64,000 bases of DNA from Collinsella sp. (GCA_019413925.1 DXMY01000045.1:1-64000); one strand, 5' to 3'; counted from the stretch's first letter, positions 15,393 through 24,426 are shown. The notes: generated from the sequence alone by a model not told the origin. Translations and numbers: made by a program.

Positions 15393-16628
15393 CTACTCTT
15401 TCTGCTGCTTGCCAGGCAGGATGTAGACGTTCTCGGCGTCCACGGCGATCTGCGTGGGGCGGTTGTAGAGGGTATCGATTTCCTTCACGCTCTGCTTGAA
15501 CGGCGTGACGTCGGGCGTCTTTGCCTGATGGAGCTTCTCGAGGAGTTTCTCGGATTGCCTGTCGTTGAACCTGTCGATGTCCTCTCCTGCACCCTCGAGC
15601 GCCTCGTCGATGAGCGTATGTTCGCCAACGGGGGTTTTCGCGATGGCATGCCCTAGCAACTTGCCAGCGGATGCAATACCGCCCAGCAGCGCCGAATCGA
15701 CGGTGTCGGCAGCCCCCGCTTCGAGTGCGTTGTAGCAGTCGGTGTAGAGCTCGCGGTACGCGATCGAATCAGCCTCGATCTTCGCGGTAGCGTCCGCGAG
15801 CTTTGCGGGCTCGAAGTTCTGGGCGAGCATAGGTTCGAGGAACAGCGAGAACGCGTGGGTGTAGGTGGCGAGCTGGCAGTCTTTGAGGTAGTCGAGCACC
15901 TTGTCGAGGCGTCTGCCCAAGCCGTCTCGCACCTCGATGAACCCTTTCTTTTTCAGGTCCGACTGCGCCAGTGAGCGGAAGTGCTCTATGTCCTGCTCGG
16001 AGGCATGCATGATGTCGATTACCTTCATATGGGCGCTGGTCATTTCGATGGCGTTGTCGTAGTAGAGACCGTAGCTGTTAAGGATGTTTGCAAGTGTCTT
16101 GAGGTTGCCGCGCATGTTGGCCTTGTCGCGCTGGCGCATATAATCGAACATTTCGTCGACGGACTCCTGGATGGAGTCGAGCTTTTGGTTTATCTGCGCG
16201 ATTGCGGCTGCCATGAATAGCGATGTTGGATTGTAAGGCACCTGCGTGACGCTTGTGGCGATGTCACCCTCGACTACGTGGAAGCGAGCCTGCCCAAAGC
16301 CATTGGCTGCGTCGCGGTAGGACCCCATGAGGCCGTTGCCGTCCTTGAACGATTGGAGTACTGACGGGTCAAGCGGATTGCCAAACTTGTCGGTTGGCTG
16401 GAGCAGCATAGGCACGCTCACCGTATTGGTGACGGTGCGGAACGTCGAGGGGAGTGAGGCGAGCGCGATGCCGAGCTGGGGGATTCGTTCGAGCGGGAGC
16501 TTGATGGCGCCGGAGACGTCCACCCGCTCCTGGGTGAGCGCGAGGTGGATTTTGGTGGATGCGAGCTGTTTTGCAACGAGTCCCTCTCGGCCGTCGTCCG
16601 TCGAGGATTTGATCTCGTTGTCTGCCAT
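15393..16628 (-). CDS. Hypothetical alpha-helical protein
   Basis: The 411-residue protein is not one I recognise. The start is the ATG at 16626-16628, because AAGGAG lies eight bases upstream; an upstream extension is possible but less supported. The first 110 residues look globular with a beta-rich patch (RTVTNTVSVPMLLQP). Residues 130-300 look mostly helical with coiled-coil character (AQINQKLDSIQESVDEMFDY). A short Gly/Ala hydrophobic stretch lies near 330 (ALLGGIASAGKLLGHAIA). There is no signal peptide or clear membrane anchor. The helix-plus-hydrophobic pattern could suit a membrane-active or scaffold protein, but this is speculation. Confidence 0.6.
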   Translation of the reverse strand: MADNEIKSSTDDGREGLVAKQLASTKIHLALTQERVDVSGAIKLPLERIPQLGIALASLPSTFRTVTNTVSVPMLLQPTDKFGNPLDPSVLQSFKDGNGLMGSYRDAANGFGQARFHVVEGDIATSVTQVPYNPTSLFMAAAIAQINQKLDSIQESVDEMFDYMRQRDKANMRGNLKTLANILNSYGLYYDNAIEMTSAHMKVIDIMHASEQDIEHFRSLAQSDLKKKGFIEVRDGLGRRLDKVLDYLKDCQLATYTHAFSLFLEPMLAQNFEPAKLADATAKIEADSIAYRELYTDCYNALEAGAADTVDSALLGGIASAGKLLGHAIAKTPVGEHTLIDEALEGAGEDIDRFNDRQSEKLLEKLHQAKTPDVTPFKQSVKEIDTLYNRPTQIAVDAENVYILPGKQQKE

Positions 16629-16810
16629 AGCGCGCTCCTTGCTTACGTCGATAGTCGCGGGCATTATTTCATCGCCCGGTGGCTTGCTAGAGCGGGGTAG
16701 AGACCGAGCGTCTGGCAAAACTCGTTAACTGATTGCATTTCAGCGGATTGGGTTGATTGCAAGAGAAGGACGGCTATCCATCTGCCCTTCCCAGTTGAGT
16801 TCGCTTTGAG

Positions 16811-18625
16811 CTACTGTTCGTGCCTATGCTGCTTGGGCTCAAGCCTTCTCGCTGCCGCGAAGCAGGCCGTGGCCGCCATGGCTAATGCGGTGCCGGCCAT
16901 CCAAGCGGAGTCGCCGGTTGCGGCGAGCTTTGGTTCATCGGTTGTCGTGTGTCCCGACCTTTTTGTAGACGCCTCGTCGGCGTCCTTTTCAGGAGTGGCA
17001 GGATCACTTTTGTTGTCGCCGGGTGAATCTACATCGGTCTTGCCGCCCGCCTGCTCCCCTTGGGCCTTCCCCTCCACGGTGAAGGATGCATCGGTCGCCG
17101 TCCCGTCCTTCCAGACGGCCGTGACGGTGTGTCCGCCGGCGGCAAGCGTGTCCAGGTAGGCCGGCCTGAGCTCGATAATCGTGCTGCCCTTGGTTGCGGT
17201 GTAGTTCTCAGCGGAGACCTCATTTCCGTCCACGAGGAGACGCGTGAACTCATCGAGAGGACCGCTGAAGCGGAAGGTCAGACCGTCCTCGTTGCCCTTT
17301 GCATATGCCTGCCCGTTGCCCTTGGTGGCGGCATACAGCGGGGCGGTCACGTCGAAGGTGGCGTCCTCCGCGTCGTCGACATCAAAGGTCCGGACGCCGG
17401 TCTTGCCGTTACGCTCGGCGTAGGCGGAGCTGTAGACGAAGGTCTCATGACCCGCCTTGTCGAGGACCGCGAGGGCATGGATTTCAAACGAGCCCATCGA
17501 GAGCGACGTGGGGAACTCGATTTCGATATAGCCTCTTGCCGCATCGTAGCTGCAGCTCAACGTTTTACGGGCCTTTACAGAGTTCGGGTCCTCGACATAG
17601 CCGGGGTCGCCGAGAATCGGGGAGACAGACTTCACGCCGTCCGCGTCGCCTACATTGCAATAGATGCGGAGGAGCCCGCCGACAGGGACTCTCTTCGCGG
17701 AGATGGAAACGTTCGAGACCGTGGGCGGGTTCCGGTCGATCGCGCTGCCGGTCACCTCGAAGCACAGCTCGCTCGGGTCGGCAACCGAGAAAGTCGCGCC
17801 CGAGATGCCGTTGGCCCTGGCGTAGGAACTCTCGTACACATCGGTCTCGAACCCTAGGTCATCGGTGACCGAAAGGCCGATCAGCCTGTGCCTTCCGATC
17901 CTATTGCTGTCGAATGTGAGGTCGAACCCGTCGATAGACGAGCCTCCGTGATAATAGGCCGACGAAACGGAGCAGCCGTCGCCCTTATCCTCCCAGCCCC
18001 GCTGCAGTATGGGGGAAACGGAGCGAACGCCGTCCGGGTCCGCGACGGACCAAGAGATGTGGAAGTCGGCACCGGTCGCGACCTCCCTGCTCGAGAGCGA
18101 CACGGAGGACACGGTCGGCGGGTTCTGGTCCGCGGGCCCCTCGGTCACCTCATAGACGAGGGGGCTGGTGGCGAAGGTCGGAGAGTTGAGTCCCTTCTCC
18201 TCGGCATACGCCGCGTCGTAGACATCGGTAACCCATCCAAGGCTATCGGTCACGCCGAGGCCGATGATCCGGTACCTGCAGGGCCGGTCGCTCGGGGAGG
18301 TGGGGATATCGAAGCCCACGGTCGTGTCGCCGGTCGACCGGAAGGCGAGGCGGGAGCTGTTGCCCTGGTCCCCGTCATCGCTATCGACGACGACCTCGAC
18401 TATCGGCGTGGCTGACCGCACCCCATCGGGGTCGTCCACATCGTAGCCGACATGCAGCGCGGAGCCGGCCGTGACTGTCGTCGCGGATAACGTTACGTTG
18501 GAGATGCTGGGCGGGTTCGGGTCCGACGCGGCGAGGGCGGTTGAGGGCAAAGCTAGCGCTACGGCGGCGGACAGCGGGACGAGCAGGCTAAGCGCGAAGC
18601 GCCTAGAGAATTTCAAGGAGGTCAT
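16811..18625 (-). CDS. Secreted surface protein with three Ig-like repeats and a sortase-like signal
   Basis: The 604-residue protein has a clear signal peptide: basic RR at 8-9, a hydrophobic core, and likely cleavage after STALAA. Three homologous modules of about 125 residues follow, each opening with a NPPS/TxSxVxxS motif (DPNPPSISNVTLS, DQNPPTVSSVSLS, DRNPPTVSNVSIS) and containing a DPDGVRS or DADGVKS segment. A fourth beta domain near 440-530 is followed by a low-complexity D/K/T linker. The C-terminus has LAATGDS, a hydrophobic helix and a basic tail, as in LAxTG substrates of class E sortases. It is therefore likely attached to the cell wall. The binding target is unknown. Confidence 0.82.
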   Translation of the reverse strand: MTSLKFSRRFALSLLVPLSAAVALALPSTALAASDPNPPSISNVTLSATTVTAGSALHVGYDVDDPDGVRSATPIVEVVVDSDDGDQGNSSRLAFRSTGDTTVGFDIPTSPSDRPCRYRIIGLGVTDSLGWVTDVYDAAYAEEKGLNSPTFATSPLVYEVTEGPADQNPPTVSSVSLSSREVATGADFHISWSVADPDGVRSVSPILQRGWEDKGDGCSVSSAYYHGGSSIDGFDLTFDSNRIGRHRLIGLSVTDDLGFETDVYESSYARANGISGATFSVADPSELCFEVTGSAIDRNPPTVSNVSISAKRVPVGGLLRIYCNVGDADGVKSVSPILGDPGYVEDPNSVKARKTLSCSYDAARGYIEIEFPTSLSMGSFEIHALAVLDKAGHETFVYSSAYAERNGKTGVRTFDVDDAEDATFDVTAPLYAATKGNGQAYAKGNEDGLTFRFSGPLDEFTRLLVDGNEVSAENYTATKGSTIIELRPAYLDTLAAGGHTVTAVWKDGTATDASFTVEGKAQGEQAGGKTDVDSPGDNKSDPATPEKDADEASTKRSGHTTTDEPKLAATGDSAWMAGTALAMAATACFAAARRLEPKQHRHEQ

Positions 18626-18949
18626 TGACGATGCCGATCTTCCATAATTGTTGCAACGATACCAGTATATCTTTGGCCCACGCTAGCCAGATGTTCTTTC
18701 CGCGAACGGCTCGTTAGTTTAGAGACGGCGTATGGACGCCCGTCTCGTCCAAGTTTTTCGTAAGGGCGATTATGAGGGCATGAAGAGACTTTCTCGGAAC
18801 AATCAATTGGGGATATCAAAGAAATGCTGTACGCCGCCCAATCGCTCAATGCCTTTGAGGTGAAATGCGGCGCATCGGCTACGTTGTTGAGATCATTTAT
18901 CGAGCGATACGTCATTCCAGCCGAGGCCACCATCATGAGGCTTCTGTTC
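18626..18949. other. Intergenic stretch without a confident gene
   Basis: About 320 bases lie between the surface-protein start and the next minus-strand gene. Short open frames here on both strands lack ribosome binding sites and family features. It probably contains the surface-protein promoter. I see no RNA gene. Confidence 0.4.
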
Positions 18950-19372
18950 CTACGCCCCCGCAATCCCGCGCGCCGCGCTCAGCAGCTCGTACTCCCTCTG
19001 GCTCCGCTGGTGCAGCTCGGCCGCACGTACGGCGTTGCGGCACAGGTCCAGGAATACCTCGGCTCCCTCGCAGAGACACTCACGGGCAAAGACGCCGGAT
19101 CCGTCCGCAACGCACACGCCGTCTGCAAACAGCTTCCAGCTGGACGGCTCGCGCGAGTCGTCTCCAAGCAGTTTGATCTGCAGTACGTGCGGGTCGCCGG
19201 CGGCGCAGAGCTCTTTCTCAAGCGCCTGCACCGTAAAACGCATCTGGTGGGAGAGACTGCTCTTGACCATGGCCGAGGCGTAGCCATTTGGCTTATCCAG
19301 AAGATGCATATGATTCGGCTTGACGACCAGGTTGTGGAAGTTGCGCTCACTGCGCACAGAGAAATTGTCCAT
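18950..19372 (-). CDS. Hypothetical small protein
   Basis: The 140-residue protein starts MDNFSVRSERNFHNLVV, chosen at 19370-19372 because AAAGGAG lies six bases upstream. It has no signal peptide or membrane segment and I do not recognise a domain. The middle alternates beta-like stretches (LCAAGDPHVLQIKLLG, SSWKLFADGVCVADG) with a C-terminal helix of charged residues ending in a basic/Ala-rich tail. It has its own promoter region, which includes an inverted repeat at 19519-19566. The good ribosome binding site supports expression; the function is unknown. Confidence 0.55.
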   Translation of the reverse strand: MDNFSVRSERNFHNLVVKPNHMHLLDKPNGYASAMVKSSLSHQMRFTVQALEKELCAAGDPHVLQIKLLGDDSREPSSWKLFADGVCVADGSGVFARECLCEGAEVFLDLCRNAVRAAELHQRSQREYELLSAARGIAGA

Positions 19373-19518
19373 ATGGACTCCTTTCATCGATGTTGGCAGG
19401 GCCACCGTGCCTCTTGGCCGGTTGGCGTCGGGATCGCGGAGCCAACTCTCTACCCCGACTCTGGATAAAACCGCCCGCTCCTTGCGGGCAAGATGGAGTC
19501 TATCAGCGCGCGCGGACA

Positions 19519-19566
19519 GAAATCAAGCGCTGCGTTTGAAATGACGCGGGGACGGCGCTTGATTTC
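19519..19566. repeat. 12-bp perfect inverted repeat with GGGGACGG loop
   Basis: GAAATCAAGCGC (19519-19530) pairs with GCGCTTGATTTC (19555-19566), and the loop contains GGGGACGG. It resembles several other palindromes in this window (29372, 33043, 50783) and probably belongs to one dispersed family. Confidence 0.65.
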
Positions 19567-19591
19567 GCCGGCTGCTGCTATGCTTAAATCA

Positions 19592-19702
19592 GAAAAAGTG
19601 TCGAAATCGCCCATGTAAAAGTATGGAAAAGTGTCGTAATACACACTTTAAACCCTCGAAAAAATGTCGAAATACGCACCTAACAACCACAAAAAAGTGT
19701 AT
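19592..19702 (+). repeat. Four 33-bp-spaced direct repeats upstream of ATPase 3
   Basis: A GAAAAAGTGTCGAAAT-like word recurs. Its GTGTCG core falls at 19598, 19631, 19664 (ATGTCG) and 19697 (GTGTAT), exactly 33 bp apart. The last copy is 38 bases before the ATPase start. The spacing is close to three helical turns, as expected for protein bound on one DNA face. Confidence 0.8.
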
Positions 19703-19739
19703 CCTAGTGCTAAAACAGCACGTAATAAGGGGTGCGCTT

Positions 19740-21061
19740 ATGCTGCAGAGAAAAGCGAAAGCACGGTTTGAATCTTGGCTTGCCTCGTCGACCAACAAGG
19801 CTCTTTTGGTCAAGGGCGCCCGACAGGTAGGAAAGTCATATTTGGTCAACGTCTTTGCAAGCGAATCGTTCGAAATGTCGTGACGTTCGACCTTATCGCC
19901 GACGCGTCCGTGCGCGATTCGTTTTTGGCGGCAAAAAGCGCGGATGACCTGCTTATGCGCATGTCTATTGCTGCAACGCAGCCGATGGTTGCGAACAAGA
20001 CCGTTGTGGTTATCGACGAGGTGCAGCGATGCCCCAACGTGGTGACGTTTATCAAATACCTGGTCCAGCGCGGCGACTTTCGATACATCCTTACCGGATC
20101 GCTCCTTGGCGTTGAGCTCGAGGGCATCGATTCCCTGCCGGTGGGGTATGTCGAGCAGGTCCAGATGTACCCGCTCGACTTTGAGGAGTTCTGCTGGGCA
20201 AGCGGCGTTGCTGCCGGAGCGTTTGACATGCTCAGGGGTTGTCTAAAGGACGAAAAGGAGCTCCCCGACTATCTGTATGACCGCTTGCTCAATCTGTTCC
20301 ATCAGTATGTGGTGGTGGGAGGCATGCCCGACGCTGTCAATTCCTTCTTGGCGACGCGCAATGTCGATGAGGTTCGAAACATCCATCGTGATCTTCATGC
20401 CCTGTATCGCGATGACATCGCAAAGTACGCTCCGCCCGAGCTGCGCCTGGTTATTCGCGATATCTACGATTTGATTCCCAGCGAGGCCGGCTCCAAAAAC
20501 AAGCGATTCAAACTGTCATCGATTAACGGTGTAAAACGTTTTTCTCAGGTGACAGATCATTTTCTCTGGTTATCGGAGGCGGGTGTCGCGCTTCCCGTGT
20601 ATAACGTAACGGCGCCCGTGGCACCCCTTTTATTGGGGGAGCAACGAAATCTGTTTAAGCTGTTTTACTTGGACACCGGAATGCTCATGTCGTCGTATTC
20701 CAAAAAGGTCGCTCAAGGCGTTTTTGATGGGGAGGCGGAAGACGCCTTTGGCATGAATATGGGGGCGGCGTTTGAGGGCTTCGTTGCCCAAGAGCTCAAA
20801 GCTCATGGATTTAGATTGCGCTACTTTACGTCCAAAAAGGTCGGTGAGCTCGATTTTGTGGAAGAGACGCTCGATGGGGAAGTGCTCGCCATCGAGGTCA
20901 AATCGGGCAAGAGCTTTAAGTCCCACGCGGCGCTCGATAACGCACTGGCAACGAAGGGCTACGGAATCGATCGCGCCCTGGTACTTGCGGAATGTAATCT
21001 TCACCGCGATGGTGACGTGCTGTATCTGCCCATCTTTATGGCAGGGCTTTTGGAGCCGTAA
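19740..21061 (+). pseudogene. AAA_14/DUF4143 ATPase with a single-base frameshift (ATPase 3)
   Basis: The gene begins at ATG 19740 (MLQRKAKARFESWL, with AAGGGG upstream) and reads through Walker A GARQVGKS to SFEMS, where TGA stops it at 19881-19883. The family continuation, NVVTFDLIADASVRDSF, is in the next frame from about 19877. Walker B is VVVIDEVQRC, and the C-terminus has GELDFVEET followed by AIEVKSGKS, the nuclease-like pattern also seen in ATPases 1 and 2. Adding one A in the GAAAT run at about 19876 restores a protein of about 440 residues. This could be real inactivation, a sequencing error or a phase-variable site. Confidence 0.8.
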
Positions 21062-21098
21062 CGTGCCGCCGACTCTTCCGACCCTCCCTTAGCCCTCG

Positions 21099-22085
21099 CT
21101 ACTCATCGTCCTCGTCGTTGGGATCGCCCTTGAGGGTGTTGATGTCCAGGTACTGGTTATCGTCCTCTTTTTGCTGGGTCTCCGACTCCGCTTGGGTGGG
21201 GCCGCGGAACAGCTGGAATCCCTCAAACGCAATGACACCGAGCAGGGCAATGATAATGGCGATAAAGGCAACCTTGACTGCCTGCGGAAATTCCGAGAAA
21301 CGCAGCGCCTTTTCCTCGGCGTAATAATCGGCGAAGCGCTCTTCGCCCGTGCTTTTGGTATACGCCGGTGCGGACGCGGCCTCCGGGTCATATTCCGGTG
21401 CAGGCGCGGCAGCGTACGGATCGTTGAGATAATCGCTCGATGCGGTGCCATAATCCTCGGTCTCGATGCGACCGGTGCCAGCATAGCCATCGGAATAATC
21501 GGAATATGCCGCGCCGCCCTCGTAGTCCGCGGCACTCGTGTTGGCGGCAAAAAGCGGGTTAACTGGAACGTCGAGCGCCGGCATGCCGGTAGAGGTCTCA
21601 TCCAGATCGGCTGCAGCCCAGGAATCGTAGGCAACCTGATGGGCCGCGGGCTCATCGAGCCTTGCGACCGGAGGCTTGCGTGCCGCAGGAACAGGCAACT
21701 GCTGGGCGCTGTACATAACGGTGCTGTCGGCCGATTTGCCCTGCGTCGCTGCAGCGAGAAATGCCGCCGTCTCGGACGGGTCGCTTGCGGGTCGGGGAGC
21801 GGGCGTGGGCGCCGAAGTGGGTGCGGGCGTAGGCGCGGGCGTCGAAACAGGCGTCTGCGCAGGAGTCGGCGCTGATGCGGGCTTAGGCGCAAGTGCGGGA
21901 TTGGGGTTTGACGGACGAGCCCCGCCGCCCATGAGTTCGTCGGCGGTCCACGGGCGATCATCCATCACGTCGTCAAGGCTCAACGAAAACAGGTCGTCTT
22001 CACCCTCATCGAACATGCGGTGCACATGTCCACCAATTGCCGGAATCAATCCGCGACCGGTGCATGATGCCTTGCTCAACGCCAT
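21099..22085 (-). CDS. Hypothetical proline-rich single-pass membrane protein
   Basis: The 328-residue protein starts at ATG 22083-22085 with AAAGGGTGG upstream. An acidic N-terminus (FDEGEDDLFSLSLDD) is followed by a low-complexity P/A/T segment at about 75-105 (APTPAQTPVSTPAPTPAP), a long disordered acidic Tyr/Ala-rich region, and one membrane helix near 280-300 (VAFIAIIIALLGVIAFEGF). The tail is short, acidic and hydrophilic. There is no cleavable signal, so the bulk is probably cytoplasmic with a C-terminal anchor. I do not recognise a family. It could be a cell envelope or division scaffold, but nothing here proves that. Confidence 0.65.
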   Translation of the reverse strand: MALSKASCTGRGLIPAIGGHVHRMFDEGEDDLFSLSLDDVMDDRPWTADELMGGGARPSNPNPALAPKPASAPTPAQTPVSTPAPTPAPTSAPTPAPRPASDPSETAAFLAAATQGKSADSTVMYSAQQLPVPAARKPPVARLDEPAAHQVAYDSWAAADLDETSTGMPALDVPVNPLFAANTSAADYEGGAAYSDYSDGYAGTGRIETEDYGTASSDYLNDPYAAAPAPEYDPEAASAPAYTKSTGEERFADYYAEEKALRFSEFPQAVKVAFIAIIIALLGVIAFEGFQLFRGPTQAESETQQKEDDNQYLDINTLKGDPNDEDDE

Positions 22086-22208
22086 TCTGTTCCACCCTTT
22101 CGAAATACTAATGACATCGATTATATGGAACTTCCCAAGCGGCTCGGTCTTGGATTCATGCTTTCCAGAACTCGCGCCCAAAAGGGGAGGGGCAATCCAG
22201 GCGAGTGC

Positions 22209-22862
22209 CTACTTGTCGTCGGCCGCCGCCTTGGCCTCATTGAGGTAGCTATAGAAGCTGTACTTGGAGATGCCAAAGAACTCGCAGGCGCGCTCGCTCG
22301 ACTTGGAAATGAGGAAGGCGCCGCGACGGTCGAGGTAGCCAATGGCGCGAATGCGCTCATCTTTGGTCATGAGCGCCGCGGGCTTGCCCACAAACTGCTC
22401 GCACTCGTGCAGCAGGTCCTCGAGCAGGTCGCCGATGTTCTTGGTAATGGGCTCGGGCTCGGTGTAGCCCGTGCCGCCGGTGCCGGTAAAGGCGTCGAGC
22501 GAACGCTCAAAAGCCTTCATAAGCGTAATGTCAAAGTTGATGCCCAAAATGCCGACGGGCTTGCCCTCGTCGTTGCGGATAAAGATGGTCGAGGATTTGA
22601 GCAGTTTGCCATCGGTGGTTTTGGTGAGGTATGGCTCGCGGTCGTGCACGTCGGTGGTGCCCTCGCGCATGGACTCAAACACAATATGGCTGGGGCCGTC
22701 ACCCAGTTTGCGCCCGCTGACGTGGCCGTTTTCGATCACCACGATGGAGTGGTCCACGTCCTCGGTCTCCAGGTCGTGGACGACGACTTCGCAGTTGGGG
22801 CCAAATTGGAGCGCCAGGCCGTGTGCAAGGCGCTTGTAAAACTCAATCTGTGCGGGGGTCAT
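22209..22862 (-). CDS. YheO/DauR-type transcriptional regulator, second copy
   Basis: The 217-residue protein matches the regulator at 218-874 in layout. The N-terminal PAS-like domain includes EVVVHDLETEDVDHSIVVIENG, read here in two pieces, and GHVSGRKLGDGP. The C-terminal HTH includes FFGISKYSFYSYLNEAK. The ATG at 22862 follows GGAAGG. It is divergent from ygeX, with 277 bases between them that contain two AACAAA-N3-TTTGTT dyads. It probably controls the second half of the purine cluster, just as the first copy borders the first half. Confidence 0.87.
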   Translation of the reverse strand: MTPAQIEFYKRLAHGLALQFGPNCEVVVHDLETEDVDHSIVVIENGHVSGRKLGDGPSHIVFESMREGTTDVHDREPYLTKTTDGKLLKSSTIFIRNDEGKPVGILGINFDITLMKAFERSLDAFTGTGGTGYTEPEPITKNIGDLLEDLLHECEQFVGKPAALMTKDERIRAIGYLDRRGAFLISKSSERACEFFGISKYSFYSYLNEAKAAADDK

Positions 22863-22981
22863 GGGTGCCTTCCTAAAAATTAGTTTGGGCTCACTTTGCC
22901 ATAAACCACACTTGTTCGCAAATAACGAAAGCGTCGCTGCGTTATGTGACCGTTCGGCGGCGAAAAGGTACCGATTACGGC

Positions 22982-23047
22982 AACAAACAATTTGTTAGGT
23001 TTTCCAACCAAAAAGTGTGATAGAACAGTGCTAACAAACTTTTTGTT
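22982..23047 (+). promoter_or_regulatory. Two AACAAA-N3-TTTGTT operator-like dyads before ygeX
   Basis: Identical six-base arms occur at 22982-22996 (spacer CAA) and 23033-23047 (spacer CTT), centred 51 bp apart in the AT-rich region before ygeX. They are the best candidates for the binding site of the adjacent YheO-type regulator. Confidence 0.6.
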
Positions 23048-23139
23048 TGGCATCCACATAAAAGTTCAGCCGTGTGAATGGGATCGGGCTGAAACGCGTA
23101 TGCGGGGGCCGGCAAGAGAGAACTTAAGGAGTTCACCGT

Positions 23140-24354
23140 ATGGCCGATAAGATCCAGTGGGCGGGCAACACGATGCCCAAGAGCGATGACAAGCACTTGG
23201 GAATCATGAGTCTCGACCACGTGAAGAAGGCCCGCGCCTTCCACCAGTCGTTCCCCCAGTACACTGTCACTCCGCTTGCCCGTCTGGACGGCCAGGCTGC
23301 GCGCCTGGGTCTGTCCAACCTGTGCGTTAAGGACGAGAGCTATCGCTTTGGCCTCAACGCCTTTAAGGTTCTGGGCGGTTCGTTTGCCATGGCCAACTAC
23401 ATTGCCGACGAGACCGGCAAGGACGTTGCCGACTGCACCTTCGATTACCTGACTTCCGATCAGCTGGCCAAGGACTTTGGCCAGGCTACCTTCTTTACCG
23501 CCACCGACGGCAACCATGGCCGCGGCGTGGCATGGGCTGCCAACAAGCTGGGCCAGAAGGCCGTCGTGCACATGCCCAAGGGTTCCACCAAGCCCCGCTT
23601 TGATAACATCGCCGCCGAGGGCGCCACGGTGACCATCGAAGAGGTTAACTACGACGAGTGCGTGCGCATGGCTGCCGCCGAGGCCGACGCCTGCGAGCGC
23701 GGCGTCATCGTTCAGGACACCGCCTGGGAGGGCTACGAGAAGATCCCGTCCTGGATCATGGAAGGTTACGGCACCATGGCCTCCGAGGCTGCCGAGCAGC
23801 TGCGCGAGATGGCCATCAACCGCCCGACGCACGTGTTTGTCCAGGCTGGCGTGGGTTCGCTCGCCGGCGCCGTGGTGGGCTACTTCACCAACCTGTATCC
23901 CGATAACCCGCCCACCTTCGTCGTGGTCGAGTGCGCGCCTGCCGCCTGCCTGTACAAGGGCGCTGCCGCCGGCGACGGCGATCCGCGCATCGTGGACGGC
24001 GACATGCCTTCCATCATGGCCGGTCTGTGCTGCGGCGAGCCCAACATCCTGGGCTGGGATATCCTGCGCAACCATGCCACCGCCTTCGTGTCCTGCCCCG
24101 ACTGGGTCACCGCTCGCGGCATGCGCACTCTGGGCGCTCCCGAAAAGGGCGACCCGCGCGTCATCTCCGGCGAGTCCGGCGCTGTGACCACCGGCCTGGT
24201 CGAGACCCTCATGCTCGATCCCGAGTACGCCGAGCTCAAGGAACTCATCGGCCTGGACAAGACGAGCTCCGTGCTTTGCTTCTCCACGGAAGGTGACACG
24301 GACCCCGACCAGTATCGTCGCATCGTCTGGGAAGGCGAATACCCCACTTGCTAA
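23140..24354 (+). CDS. ygeX: 2,3-diaminopropionate ammonia-lyase (YgeX/DpaL)
   Basis: The 404-residue PLP enzyme of fold type II has the Schiff-base Lys76 in FGLNAFKVLGG and the phosphate/substrate loop ATDGNHGRGVAW. The length equals that of DpaL. It cleaves 2,3-diaminopropionate to pyruvate and ammonia in the cytoplasm. The ATG follows AAGGAG. It opens the second catabolic segment, followed by ygeY and ygeW. In anaerobic urate-degrading gut bacteria the same set is required for purine breakdown, so it likely makes the final pyruvate and ammonia from the ring-derived diamino compound. Enzyme identity is strong; the pathway placement comes from family knowledge. Confidence 0.93.
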   Translation: MADKIQWAGNTMPKSDDKHLGIMSLDHVKKARAFHQSFPQYTVTPLARLDGQAARLGLSNLCVKDESYRFGLNAFKVLGGSFAMANYIADETGKDVADCTFDYLTSDQLAKDFGQATFFTATDGNHGRGVAWAANKLGQKAVVHMPKGSTKPRFDNIAAEGATVTIEEVNYDECVRMAAAEADACERGVIVQDTAWEGYEKIPSWIMEGYGTMASEAAEQLREMAINRPTHVFVQAGVGSLAGAVVGYFTNLYPDNPPTFVVVECAPAACLYKGAAAGDGDPRIVDGDMPSIMAGLCCGEPNILGWDILRNHATAFVSCPDWVTARGMRTLGAPEKGDPRVISGESGAVTTGLVETLMLDPEYAELKELIGLDKTSSVLCFSTEGDTDPDQYRRIVWEGEYPTC

Positions 24355-24426
24355 TACTGGGCGGAGTAAATAGGTATCGCTCCGCCACCCCACAGGTAGA
24401 TTCCTTCGTTTGAAAGGTTATGAACA

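Noticed and set aside
18622..18963. 113-residue minus-strand open frame upstream of the surface protein
   Set aside because: Overlaps the surface-protein start and the next gene, has no ribosome binding site and no recognisable domain; more likely promoter DNA.
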